From Candidatus Levyibacteriota bacterium (lineage in GTDB: Bacteria > Patescibacteriota > Microgenomatia > Levybacterales > UBA12049): 48,092 nt of DNA. The stretch covers positions 77,564 through 125,655 of the forward strand of contig DAIDHL010000002.1 of assembly GCA_027459745.1 (NCBI GenBank). The letters run 5' to 3'. Below, piece by piece: positions 1 through 7,881 of the stretch; the first letter of the stretch is position 1, and every line of letters starts with the position of its first letter. The notes beneath the pieces were generated by a model that saw only the letters and a list, made by a program, of their open reading frames with translations, searched no databases and had not been told where the DNA came from. Made by a program: the position numbers and the translations under genes.

Positions 1-1
1 G

Positions 2-61
2 GAGCGCAGTCAAACGTTTAGTAAAATGTTTACTGGTACAAAATCTTATGATGATTTTTAA
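2..61 (+). CDS. 3' end of an unidentified upstream gene (rnpA expected)
   Basis: One frame is open from the window edge to a TAA at 59-61 and would overlap the first codons of yidD. The visible tail is short and hydrophilic, ending SYDDF. In many bacteria the gene before yidD is rnpA, the RNase P protein, so that is the expected identity. The 19 visible residues are not diagnostic, and the yidD frame is also open to the edge, so this is a positional guess only. Confidence 0.3.
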   Translation, partial: ERSQTFSKMFTGTKSYDDF

Positions 62-260
62 ACAAATCGCCGTGGGATTGGTGATTTTTTACCAATCAGT
101 AATTGCGGTGATATTACAAGCATTAGGCTTAAAAACAGAGTGTAGGTACGAGCAGACTTGCTCTGAGTATACCAAACATGCTATCCTTAAACACGGCGTT
201 TTAAAGGGTTCACTGCTTGGAATAAAACGAATTCTTTCTTGTCAGCCGTATTTTAAATAA
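48..260 (+). CDS. yidD: YidD, membrane protein insertion efficiency factor
   Basis: Small protein (70 aa) thought to assist YidC and Sec in inserting inner-membrane proteins. It carries the family signature: an N-terminal amphipathic or hydrophobic stretch (residues 5-27), then a Cys-rich core [25 protein letters not shown] and a final [10 protein letters not shown]. The three conserved cysteines are present and the length is normal. Two ATG codons lie in tandem at 48 and 51 and either could start the protein. No Shine-Dalgarno site is visible. The stop codon overlaps the yidC start by one base (TAATG), so the two are probably translationally coupled. Position directly before yidC and jag is the classical arrangement. 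Confidence 0.93.
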   Translation: MMIFKQIAVGLVIFYQSVIAVILQALGLKTECRYEQTCSEYTKHAILKHGVLKGSLLGIKRILSCQPYFK

Positions 261-1102
261 TGGGTAATCTTTTTCAAGTATTATTAGTTCAACCAATTTT
301 AAACATCCTCGTTGCTGTTTATGATTTACTTGTCTTCTTGCATGTTTCGTATGCCCTGGGATTTTCCATTATCGGTTTGACTATCATCATTCGCTTAATT
401 CTTTACCCTCTTACTACCTCACAGTTGAAAACTTCCAAAAAGATGCAGGAACTGACGCCACACCTAAATCGTTTAAAAGAACAGCACAAGAGTGATGCCA
501 AACGCTTACAAGCTGAAACGATGGCATTATACAAGGAGCATGGAGTAAATCCGGCTGCTGGCTGCTTACCTGTTTTAATCCAGTTACCTGTTATTTGGGG
601 TTTATATTATGTTTTGCAGCATGCGATCGTTTTTAAATTAGCTGATGTAAACAAATTAGTTTACCTTCCGGCTTTGCGCTTGCATCAAATGTGGACAACT
701 GATTTTTTTGGGTTATCTCTCGCACATAGTCCTTCCCAGATAATTACACATACCGGTTATTTAATTTTGTTAATCCCGGTTTTTACAGGCGTGTTTCAAT
801 TTATCCAATCCAAGATGATCATGCCCACTCGTCAACCGACTGGCACAGTAAAGAGTGGTCAGGATGACTTCACCGCCGCCTTTCAAGCTCAAACAACCTT
901 CTTGGTTCCTTTGATGATTGGATACTTTTCTTTCTCTTTCCCCATTGGTTTATCTTTGTACTGGAATACTTTGACGATTTTTGGTATCATACAGCAGTAC
1001 CAAATACATGGACTAGGTGGTTTGAAGGATTTCTTACCAGGTCAACAAGCAAAGATGGCTATCCTTCCTCCTTCTACTCCAAGTAAAAAAAAGAAAAAAT
1101 AA
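260..1102 (+). CDS. yidC: YidC/Oxa1-family membrane protein insertase
   Basis: Inserts and folds membrane proteins, alone or with SecYEG. At 280 aa it is the short form without the large periplasmic domain of Gram-negative YidC. The core is clear: IIIRLILYPLTT with the conserved groove arginine at R45, KTSKKMQEL (57-65), a charged cytoplasmic hairpin, then HGVNPAAGCLPVLIQLPV (94-111) leading into the next membrane segment. About five membrane segments are predicted by eye. The C terminus ends in a run of lysines, as in other short YidC proteins, where it can contact the ribosome. It starts within the yidD stop codon and ends one base before jag, so the three form one operon. Confidence 0.95.
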   Translation: MGNLFQVLLVQPILNILVAVYDLLVFLHVSYALGFSIIGLTIIIRLILYPLTTSQLKTSKKMQELTPHLNRLKEQHKSDAKRLQAETMALYKEHGVNPAAGCLPVLIQLPVIWGLYYVLQHAIVFKLADVNKLVYLPALRLHQMWTTDFFGLSLAHSPSQIITHTGYLILLIPVFTGVFQFIQSKMIMPTRQPTGTVKSGQDDFTAAFQAQTTFLVPLMIGYFSFSFPIGLSLYWNTLTIFGIIQQYQIHGLGGLKDFLPGQQAKMAILPPSTPSKKKKK

Positions 1103-1103
1103 T

Positions 1104-1583
1104 ATGGAAGATAAACAAGTTTTAAATTTAACTACAGAACAAGAGCAAGTCATCAACGATTTGATTACGGACTTTTTTCAACATCTGGATATCAATGGTG
1201 AATTTGATTTGATGATAAATGAAGGAAGTGTTGATGTTGTTCTCGACACTCCTGATACAGGAATTGTTATCGGTTATCATGGAGAGATCCTGGATAGTTT
1301 ACAATTACTTCTCTCAATGATGATTTCAAAGAAGCTTGGGCAATTTGTTCGCTTATCCTTGGAAGTTGGAGACTACAAAAAGAATAGAGCTGCTTATCTG
1401 GAAGATTTAGCCGAACAAATTAAGTCTAAAGTTTTAAGTGAAAATCGCGAATATACTCTTCCCTCTCTAAAGCCCTGGGAAAGAAGAATTGTCCATTTAC
1501 ACCTACAAAATGATGACAGTGTGAGTACTGAATCAATTGGCGATGGAAAAGAACGCACTTTGGTTATTCGTCCGAAGGCTTAA
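1104..1583 (+). CDS. jag: Jag/KhpB-like RNA-binding protein (KH plus R3H domains)
   Basis: Single-strand nucleic-acid-binding protein of the SpoIIIJ-associated (Jag/KhpB) family. The KH domain carries the GxxG loop as GYHG at residues 57-60 within DTGIVIGYHGEILD. The R3H domain follows at about 115-159, with WERRIVH supplying the spaced Arg and His. The extra N-terminal Jag-N domain of longer homologues is missing, so at 159 aa this is the compact form. It sits one base after yidC. The gene downstream begins inside its 3' end in another frame. Confidence 0.92.
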   Translation: MEDKQVLNLTTEQEQVINDLITDFFQHLDINGEFDLMINEGSVDVVLDTPDTGIVIGYHGEILDSLQLLLSMMISKKLGQFVRLSLEVGDYKKNRAAYLEDLAEQIKSKVLSENREYTLPSLKPWERRIVHLHLQNDDSVSTESIGDGKERTLVIRPKA

Positions 1584-2847
1584 TCTAGAATCTGTATTGT
1601 TCTATCTTTTACTGCTGTTTCTCCCGACACAACTTGGTAAACATTTTTGGCCTAATTTCAGTTACGTTTTAGGCATTCGTTCTGACTTTCTGGCCCCAAC
1701 GATTTATCTGACCGATGTCTTTGTTGCAGTGCTTTTCATCGTCATTTTTTTAAAAAATATTAGGGTATTTAGAATCTACATTATACTTTTATTGATAGTC
1801 CTTAGTTTTTTACTTTTATCTTTTATTTTTTGGCCAGGCAGCAAACTGCTGGAATTATATAGCATAGCAAAGTTGTTAGAGATAACATTGCTAGGATGGT
1901 ATGTAAGTAAAAGCTTATACCCAAAATATAATTTATTGACAGTAGTATACCTATTGTCTGCATCTACAATCGTCGAATGCATATTAGCCATTCTACAATT
2001 TGTAAATCAACATTCAATGGATGGATTATGGTATTGGTTGGGAGAAAGACATTTTACTCCCCAAACAATAGATATTGCCAACATGTCTTTAAATGGCATA
2101 TTAATTCTTCGTCCGTACGCCACTTTTTCTCATCCCAATGAACTGTCAGGATTTTTGCTAATTGTCTCCACCTTGTTTTTATATATGTTTTTAAAATTAA
2201 AAAACAGAAATAAGCTTTATTTCCTCTTTACTTATCTTTTATCTTCTTTAACGCTTTTTTTAACCTATGGTCGGTCTGCGATTGTAGCGTGGGTAGTGGC
2301 ACTCTTATTTATGATCTGGCAAAATACTCATGTTAAACATAACAAAACCACGCTGGCTATAGTGATTACTGCGGCATTGTTAGTTGGAGGACTTCTACTT
2401 TTGACGGGAAATATTTGGAGATTTTTGTCTTTAAGTTGGACTAATGAAACTGTTAGCGAAAGACTTGGATTGTTGTCTGCCAGTTTTTATTTGTTAAGCA
2501 AGTATCCTCTATTTGGAGTAGGATGGGGCAACTTTTTGCCTAGTTTATCTATGTTAAGAAATTATGAAATTAATTTTTATTCTTTGCAGCCCGTGCATAA
2601 TATTTTTGTTTTATCGCTAGTTCAATCTGGAGTGGTAGGTTTTGGGATTTTTATGTCCTTGTTTTTAAAAACCGTAAAACATCTAGCTGACAGTTTTAAA
2701 AATAATAAATACTCAGCACTTTTTTTACTGTTATTAATTGAAATTGCTTGGACGGGAAGCATAGATCACTACTGGTTGACATTACAACAAGGACAGTTAA
2801 TCTTTGCTATTATTTGGGGTAGTTGTTGGTCAAAATACACCAGTTGA
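1543..2847 (+). CDS. O-antigen ligase/Wzy-like polytopic membrane protein
   Basis: Probable O-antigen ligase or polymerase family protein (Wzy_C/WaaL type) acting on lipid-linked glycans at the outer face of the membrane. About 434 aa, roughly ten hydrophobic segments. Family signs are TYGRSAIVAWV in the middle and a loop with PVHNIFVLSLVQSGVVG (H352, N353), matching the conserved HN region followed by a Gly-rich membrane segment. The N terminus FLPTQLGKHFWP is a motif I associate with CPR homologues. The start is uncertain: ATG at 1543 (used here) overlaps jag by 41 bases; an in-frame TTG lies at 1537. Donor and acceptor cannot be read from sequence. Confidence 0.75.
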   Translation: MEKNALWLFVRRLNLESVLFYLLLLFLPTQLGKHFWPNFSYVLGIRSDFLAPTIYLTDVFVAVLFIVIFLKNIRVFRIYIILLLIVLSFLLLSFIFWPGSKLLELYSIAKLLEITLLGWYVSKSLYPKYNLLTVVYLLSASTIVECILAILQFVNQHSMDGLWYWLGERHFTPQTIDIANMSLNGILILRPYATFSHPNELSGFLLIVSTLFLYMFLKLKNRNKLYFLFTYLLSSLTLFLTYGRSAIVAWVVALLFMIWQNTHVKHNKTTLAIVITAALLVGGLLLLTGNIWRFLSLSWTNETVSERLGLLSASFYLLSKYPLFGVGWGNFLPSLSMLRNYEINFYSLQPVHNIFVLSLVQSGVVGFGIFMSLFLKTVKHLADSFKNNKYSALFLLLLIEIAWTGSIDHYWLTLQQGQLIFAIIWGSCWSKYTS

Positions 2848-2947
2848 GTTAGCTTGATTTGATAGTCTTTCCAAGACCAATCGGATAAAAAAATACGTAA
2901 TACTTTTTTTGGTGAAAATTTCTTTATGAAAATTCTGCGAACAGGAG

Positions 2948-2976
2948 TTGAAATACATCCAAGCCTGGGCTATGAT
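2948..2976 (+). promoter_or_regulatory. Promoter of the DUF4012 gene
   Basis: TTGAAA (2948-2953), 17 bp spacer, TATGAT (2971-2976). Transcription would start about five bases before the ATG at 2988. A GAGGTG at 2978-2983 would lie at the very start of the message and could act as a ribosome-binding site. Confidence 0.6.
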
Positions 2977-2987
2977 TGAGGTGTAGT

Positions 2988-5624
2988 ATGGCCCAATCTA
3001 CTTTTAATTACCATCGTCCCCTGTTAATTATTGATAGATATGGAACACTCGGTTCTTTAATTATTAATAATTTGCCCCAAAAGCAAGTCGTGATTTTTGT
3101 TACTAATAAAAACTTTTCTCCAGAAAAAAATGTAGTAGTCCTTCCCTACGGCCCGAGTGTTCCGCGTATTCCAGACAACACATTCTCAACCATTCTGGCT
3201 ATTGATTTTATTGACAGGGAAATTAAAGATTATTCGCCTGCACTTTTGGAGAAGGCCAAGAAAGACAATAGCAAGCTCTATTTTATGAATAATGTTTATG
3301 AGGTATCCATGAATTTTTTAAATGTATATAAAAAATGCATGTCACATGCATCTCTTATTTTGTATGCCGATATAATTTCTGAGAATATTCCCTTTGCTAA
3401 TCGAGCTGAATTGTTGTTAACCTCTGCTTATAAACACAATAAAATTATTTTGTTTAATAGTGGCATTGATATTATTTATCCTGTTCTAGAAAAAGACATA
3501 AGCACTTGGATGATAGAAATTTTGCTAGAAGATAAACCTCCGCGTATATTGTGTCTATTTACACCACAAGGGGTAACAGAGTTAACTTTTGCTCGCTATA
3601 TAAAAGAAAAACTAGAAGATCTGATTGTGGTATTAAAAGACAATAATAATGAAAACAAACAGCTGCTATTACCCAAAAATTGTATTTTCATCCCCCCGAA
3701 TAATTACTCTATAGAGCAGTTTATAAGTAAGATTAATAGTAAAAAAATTGAGCAAATAAAAACTGTTAAAGTAAAAAAGACAATTATCAAAAATAAAAAT
3801 GAAAATAAACACCTATTAATAATTGCGGGAGTTTTATTGGTAATATTTCTTCTTATCGCTGCTCCTTTATTTTTTATGTTACTAGGCAGATTGTCTTTGC
3901 AAAGTAGTATTGGTCAGCTAGGATCTAATCAAATAGCTAACTCATCTTCATTGGCACAAGCTGCAGTAGATAATTTTTCCTTAGCTAAAAAAACCGATAT
4001 GCCACTACTTTTTGTTTGTTCATTAGTCGGAATTAGAACTTCCTGCAATCAGCTTGTAGATGATATGGACGCTGGTATGGGCTTGGGACAAGCAATGATA
4101 TATGTTTCTGCTGCAGTTAATGATTTTCAACAATCTAAAAGCAACAGCAATAGAGTCAATGATGGAATTGCCAATATTCGTTATGCCTTGACGATTGTTA
4201 ATCAACTTCAGGCAGAAAATAAACTAGCAGGATTGCCAACTAACTATCAAAAAGAAATCCAACTATCTTCCAATCTGGCATCTCAAGTGTTAACAATTTT
4301 ACCTGATTTGTTTGGTTACTCAGGAAGTAGACGATATTTGTTGTTATTTTTAAACAATAATGAATTGCGCCCCGGAGGTGGGTTTATTGGGTCTTATGCA
4401 GACTTATCGGTTAAAAATGGCATGATTAGTAAACCAGAAGTGCATGATGTTTATGAAGCTGATGGTCAACTACAAGGTCATGTTGATCCGCCAGTGCCGT
4501 TACAAAAATATTTAGGGCTCACCAATTGGTTTTTACGCGATAGTAATTTCTCTGTTGATTCCTATCAAAACGCTAAAACAGAAAGTTATTTTTATAAACT
4601 AGAAACAAATAACAACGCAGATGGCGTAGTAACTATTGATTCAACTTTAATACAGGATTTATTGACATTAACTGGACCGATTGCTGTTAATAACTATAAT
4701 CAAACAGTAACGTCTAATAACTTTTTTCAACTTACAGAAAATCATGCTGAACAAAAATTCTTTCCGGGCTCACATGCTAAGAAGGATTTTTTGTCATCTT
4801 TCGGTGCTGCCCTCAGTCAGCAATTGTCCGAGCATCCATTGTCGGTTAGACAGTTGATGGATTTTGTATTTAATGAATTGCAACAAAAGCATTTATCGTT
4901 TTATGTCAATAATGACTTAGTAGAAAAAGCTTTAATGCAGACAGTGTTTGGCCAGGACGAAAACAATTTGCAAACAGCGGTTAATCATATAGGAATCAAC
5001 GACTTTTTCGCCGATAACGAAGCAAATGTGGGAGCTAATAAGGATAATCATTATCTCAAACGAACATTTAGCCATGAGGTAGTAGTTAATGCTGATGGGA
5101 GCATCACTCATACGGTGAATATAACATTAAATAATCCAGTACAAAATGGTAATATTTATGCGGGAGATTACAAGGTGTTCATGCGTTTGCTTATCCCCCA
5201 GTCTGCTGCCATCAATCAGCTTTCGATTAATAAGCAAATACAAAATATTGTTTCTCCTGATCAATCTACCAATCCTCTTTATAAGGGGCATCAGATTTTA
5301 TCTCAAACTGGCTTGCCGGTTTTTCAGGAGAATGTTTATGGCAACACCTCTTATGGTTTTTACTTAGATGTTAAATCTGGTACTACATCCACTATTTCAC
5401 TGACTTATTTGTTGGGAGAGAAGTTGACCGGGACAGATAGTTATTCCTTGATGCTTTATAAACAACCAGGTACCAATAACGATATCACTCAGTTTAGTAT
5501 TCAAGCGGATTCTGCTTGGAAAATAAATACTACTGACAATCAAGGTATTGTAACCAATAGCTCCCTGACTGAACAATTTCCGCTAGCTTCTGATAAAATG
5601 ATCCACGTAAGTTTGAATAAATAA
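2988..5624 (+). CDS. DUF4012 protein with Rossmann-like N-terminal domain
   Basis: Large (878 aa) membrane-anchored protein of unknown function. Residues about 8-250 look like a degenerate Rossmann/NAD-dependent epimerase fold (RPLLIIDRYGTLGSLIINNL, then alternating strands and helices) without a proper glycine-rich dinucleotide loop. A single membrane segment follows at about 275-299. The outside part carries the DUF4012 core, recognised by YLLLFLNNNELRPGGGFIGS (ELRPGGGF at 459-466), DVYEADGQ and VVTIDSTLIQDLL. DUF4012 proteins are widespread in CPR genomes and often sit near surface-polysaccharide genes, which fits the O-antigen ligase upstream. A TTG at 2976 would add four residues, but the promoter and GAGGTG before ATG 2988 favour the shorter form. 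Confidence 0.85.
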   Translation: MAQSTFNYHRPLLIIDRYGTLGSLIINNLPQKQVVIFVTNKNFSPEKNVVVLPYGPSVPRIPDNTFSTILAIDFIDREIKDYSPALLEKAKKDNSKLYFMNNVYEVSMNFLNVYKKCMSHASLILYADIISENIPFANRAELLLTSAYKHNKIILFNSGIDIIYPVLEKDISTWMIEILLEDKPPRILCLFTPQGVTELTFARYIKEKLEDLIVVLKDNNNENKQLLLPKNCIFIPPNNYSIEQFISKINSKKIEQIKTVKVKKTIIKNKNENKHLLIIAGVLLVIFLLIAAPLFFMLLGRLSLQSSIGQLGSNQIANSSSLAQAAVDNFSLAKKTDMPLLFVCSLVGIRTSCNQLVDDMDAGMGLGQAMIYVSAAVNDFQQSKSNSNRVNDGIANIRYALTIVNQLQAENKLAGLPTNYQKEIQLSSNLASQVLTILPDLFGYSGSRRYLLLFLNNNELRPGGGFIGSYADLSVKNGMISKPEVHDVYEADGQLQGHVDPPVPLQKYLGLTNWFLRDSNFSVDSYQNAKTESYFYKLETNNNADGVVTIDSTLIQDLLTLTGPIAVNNYNQTVTSNNFFQLTENHAEQKFFPGSHAKKDFLSSFGAALSQQLSEHPLSVRQLMDFVFNELQQKHLSFYVNNDLVEKALMQTVFGQDENNLQTAVNHIGINDFFADNEANVGANKDNHYLKRTFSHEVVVNADGSITHTVNITLNNPVQNGNIYAGDYKVFMRLLIPQSAAINQLSINKQIQNIVSPDQSTNPLYKGHQILSQTGLPVFQENVYGNTSYGFYLDVKSGTTSTISLTYLLGEKLTGTDSYSLMLYKQPGTNNDITQFSIQADSAWKINTTDNQGIVTNSSLTEQFPLASDKMIHVSLNK

Positions 5625-5637
5625 AATTAACTATCCT

Positions 5638-6540
5638 ATGCTAAATATTCTAATTACTATATTGGGGCTGTGTATCTTTGAAATTATTAGTAGTGTAGAT
5701 AATGCTATCGTTAATGCAAGTTTTCTGACCAAAATGAGTGCAAAAGCTCGTAGGTGGTTTTTAATCTGGGGTGTTTTAGTAGCTGTTTTTGTAGTTAGAG
5801 GATTACTACCCTGGTTGATTCTCTATCTTGTTTATCCACAAGCTGGATTAGTAGGGTCGTTTTTGGCAGTATTTAACGGAGACACTCATTTACAACAAGC
5901 TATCACTTTGGCATCTCCCCGCTTGTTTTTAGCAGGAGGCGTTTTCCTGTTATTTCTTTTTTTACACTGGATATTTTTAGAAGAGAATAATAACCTTTTT
6001 AAAATAGAACGATATATCCATCGACAAGGTGTTTGGTTTTTTGCCGTGGTATCGTTTTCTTTAAGTATAATTGTTTGGTTTGCTTTACATAGCGATCCTT
6101 TGTTGGCATTTGCAGCGGTGATTGGTTCTAGTGGATATTTTATTGTGCATGGATTTCGTGAACAAGCCGAGAAAAGCGAAAGTGCTATTCGTACGGCAAG
6201 TACGACTAGTGAAATAAGTAAATTGCTGTACTTAATCATCATTGATGCCACTTTCTCTCTGGATGGAGTGCTAGGTGCATTTGCTTTTACATTGTCGGTC
6301 CCCTTAATTTTAATTGGTAATGGAGTTGGAGCGACTGTAATAGCCTGGTTGACAGTTAATAAAGCTGAACAATTAAAGAAGCTACATTATTTAAAAGATG
6401 GAGCCATGTATTCTATTGGAACATTGGGCTTAATAATGTGTTGGGAGGGTTTTGGTTACCATTTCCCCGATTGGTTATCCCCACTTTTGACAATCGTGAT
6501 TATTGGTTATTTTCTTTGGCGTTCCCTAAATACTAAATAG
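5638..6540 (+). CDS. DUF475 family (TerC-like) integral membrane protein
   Basis: Polytopic membrane protein (300 aa, about eight or nine hydrophobic segments) of the DUF475 family, related to the TerC/YkoY group. Diagnostic stretches are SSVDNAIVNASFLTKM at the N terminus, with the acidic and Asn residues inside the first membrane segment, VFVVRGLLPWLI, and a second acidic motif IDATFSLDGVLGAF near residue 205. TerC relatives are linked to metal ion handling, mainly Mn2+, but the substrate here is unknown. It starts 13 bases after the DUF4012 stop and is probably in the same transcript. It converges with pgk across 12 bases. Confidence 0.82.
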   Translation: MLNILITILGLCIFEIISSVDNAIVNASFLTKMSAKARRWFLIWGVLVAVFVVRGLLPWLILYLVYPQAGLVGSFLAVFNGDTHLQQAITLASPRLFLAGGVFLLFLFLHWIFLEENNNLFKIERYIHRQGVWFFAVVSFSLSIIVWFALHSDPLLAFAAVIGSSGYFIVHGFREQAEKSESAIRTASTTSEISKLLYLIIIDATFSLDGVLGAFAFTLSVPLILIGNGVGATVIAWLTVNKAEQLKKLHYLKDGAMYSIGTLGLIMCWEGFGYHFPDWLSPLLTIVIIGYFLWRSLNTK

Positions 6541-6552
6541 CTTATTACTTCC

Positions 6553-7713
6553 CTACTCTTTCAATGCTTCAATTCCCGGCAGTGTTCCCTTTTCAATATA
6601 TTCCAACATGGCTCCCCCGCCCGTGGAGACATGAGTTATTTTATCTAAAAAGTCTTTATGGTTAATGGCTGCCAGTGTATCCCCTCCCCCAACAATAGAT
6701 ATAGCATCTGAATTTTGTGTAATGGCATAGTAGATATATTCTGTGCCCCGATTAAAACGACTATCCTCAAACATACCAACTGGTCCATTCCATACAATAG
6801 TTTTGGCCAGATTAATTTGTCTGCCAAACAGAGCTTGAGTTTCTGAGCCGATGTCTCTGATAGAGTCATGCTTTTTTACGTTTTTAACCGAGGTTTCATG
6901 ATCTGGGTGATCTTCCACGATGGCATCTACGGGTAAAATCATTTTTTTTCTTGCTCTTCGCGCATCACACATCAACTGATATGCATATTTGACTTCATCT
7001 TTTTCCACCAAACTCTCCCCTACTGCATAGTTTTCCGCCAGCAAAAAAGTATTGGCCATCCCCCCACCAATTAAAATTGCATCAGCTAAATCAATCAATT
7101 TTTTAATTAATTTTATTTTAGAAGATATTTTACTACCCCCTATAATGGCAATTAAAGGCCTCTGGGGCTGGTGAATTACCTTATCAAGCATTGTTAGTTC
7201 CTTTTCCATTAATAACCCCGCATAGGCCGGTAAAAGTTTGGGTAATTGTGTGACTGAAGCATTATTACGATGACTTACGCCAAAGGCATCATTTACGTAG
7301 ATCTCCCCTAGTGCCGCTAGTTGTTTAGCAAAGTCTAGATCATTGGCTTGCTCACCAGGATAAAACCGAATGTTTTCCAGCATTAAAATCTCGTGCTGAG
7401 GTTGTTTAGTAAAAGCTTCCCTCTCCTTCTCAAAATCATCGACTAACTTAATATGATACGCCGGCAGATATTTAGCTAAATCTTTAACCACTCCTTGTAA
7501 AGAAAACTTTTTATCTCGCTTAGTAGGTTCTCCTAAATGTGAAATCAAAATAAGTTTGTTTTGTTCTTTAAGCAGTCTTTTTATAGTTGGTAATGCTTGT
7601 TGTATTCGCGTGTCATCTGAAATTTTATGCTCGTTGTTAAATGAGACGTTAAAATCTACGCGCAATAAGACGGTTTTGTGACTAAAAGAATGCTTGGACA
7701 GAAAAGGAATCAT
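6553..7713 (-). CDS. pgk: Phosphoglycerate kinase
   Basis: Glycolytic enzyme making ATP from 1,3-bisphosphoglycerate, cytoplasmic. Full length at 386 aa. Substrate-binding motifs are present: LLRVDFNV (R18, D20, N22), ISHLGEP, MLENIRFYPGE, then the hinge and nucleotide domain with IIGGSKISSK, IGGGMANTFL, IVWNGPVGMFE and VSTGGGAMLEY. The -10-like TATAAA at 7720-7725 lies six bases before the ATG, the leaderless spacing seen repeatedly here. It is the only glycolytic enzyme in the window. Confidence 0.97.
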   Translation of the reverse strand: MIPFLSKHSFSHKTVLLRVDFNVSFNNEHKISDDTRIQQALPTIKRLLKEQNKLILISHLGEPTKRDKKFSLQGVVKDLAKYLPAYHIKLVDDFEKEREAFTKQPQHEILMLENIRFYPGEQANDLDFAKQLAALGEIYVNDAFGVSHRNNASVTQLPKLLPAYAGLLMEKELTMLDKVIHQPQRPLIAIIGGSKISSKIKLIKKLIDLADAILIGGGMANTFLLAENYAVGESLVEKDEVKYAYQLMCDARRARKKMILPVDAIVEDHPDHETSVKNVKKHDSIRDIGSETQALFGRQINLAKTIVWNGPVGMFEDSRFNRGTEYIYYAITQNSDAISIVGGGDTLAAINHKDFLDKITHVSTGGGAMLEYIEKGTLPGIEALKE

Positions 7714-7719
7714 GCTATA

Positions 7720-7725
7720 TTTATA
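7720..7725 (-). promoter_or_regulatory. -10 box of pgk
   Basis: TATAAA on the minus strand, six bases before the pgk ATG. No convincing -35 is visible. Confidence 0.4.
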
Positions 7726-7754
7726 GTAGCATAATTAAGTTGTTCGGTAATCCA

Positions 7755-7774
7755 TCGGAAAATCCTCGGGAATT
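7755..7774 (+). repeat. Direct repeat copy 1 flanking valS (20 nt)
   Basis: TCGGAAAATCCTCGGGAATT. An identical copy lies at 10133-10152. The two copies bracket valS, one in the pgk-valS gap and one just after the valS stop. Confidence 0.85.
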
Positions 7775-7845
7775 GAATCTTCTCATTTGATCGGAGTGAA
7801 ACAGAATAAAACTAGCTTGGGTTTAAGGGAAAAGGCATAGCTTCG

Positions 7846-7874
7846 TTGCGAGCGTAGGTTTACTCTGATACAAT
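7846..7874 (+). promoter_or_regulatory. Promoter of valS
   Basis: TTGCGA (7846-7851), 17 bp spacer, TACAAT (7869-7874). The ATG at 7882 is seven bases after the -10, so the message should be leaderless or nearly so. This leaves no room for a T-box leader. Confidence 0.65.
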
Positions 7875-7881
7875 TAGGCTT

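Noticed and set aside
5886-6251. Minus-strand ORF of 121 codons inside the DUF475 gene
   Set aside because: Antisense shadow of a conserved membrane protein; no promoter.
7714-7881. T-box or other riboswitch upstream of valS
   Set aside because: The promoter -10 is seven bases from the ATG, so no leader exists to hold one.
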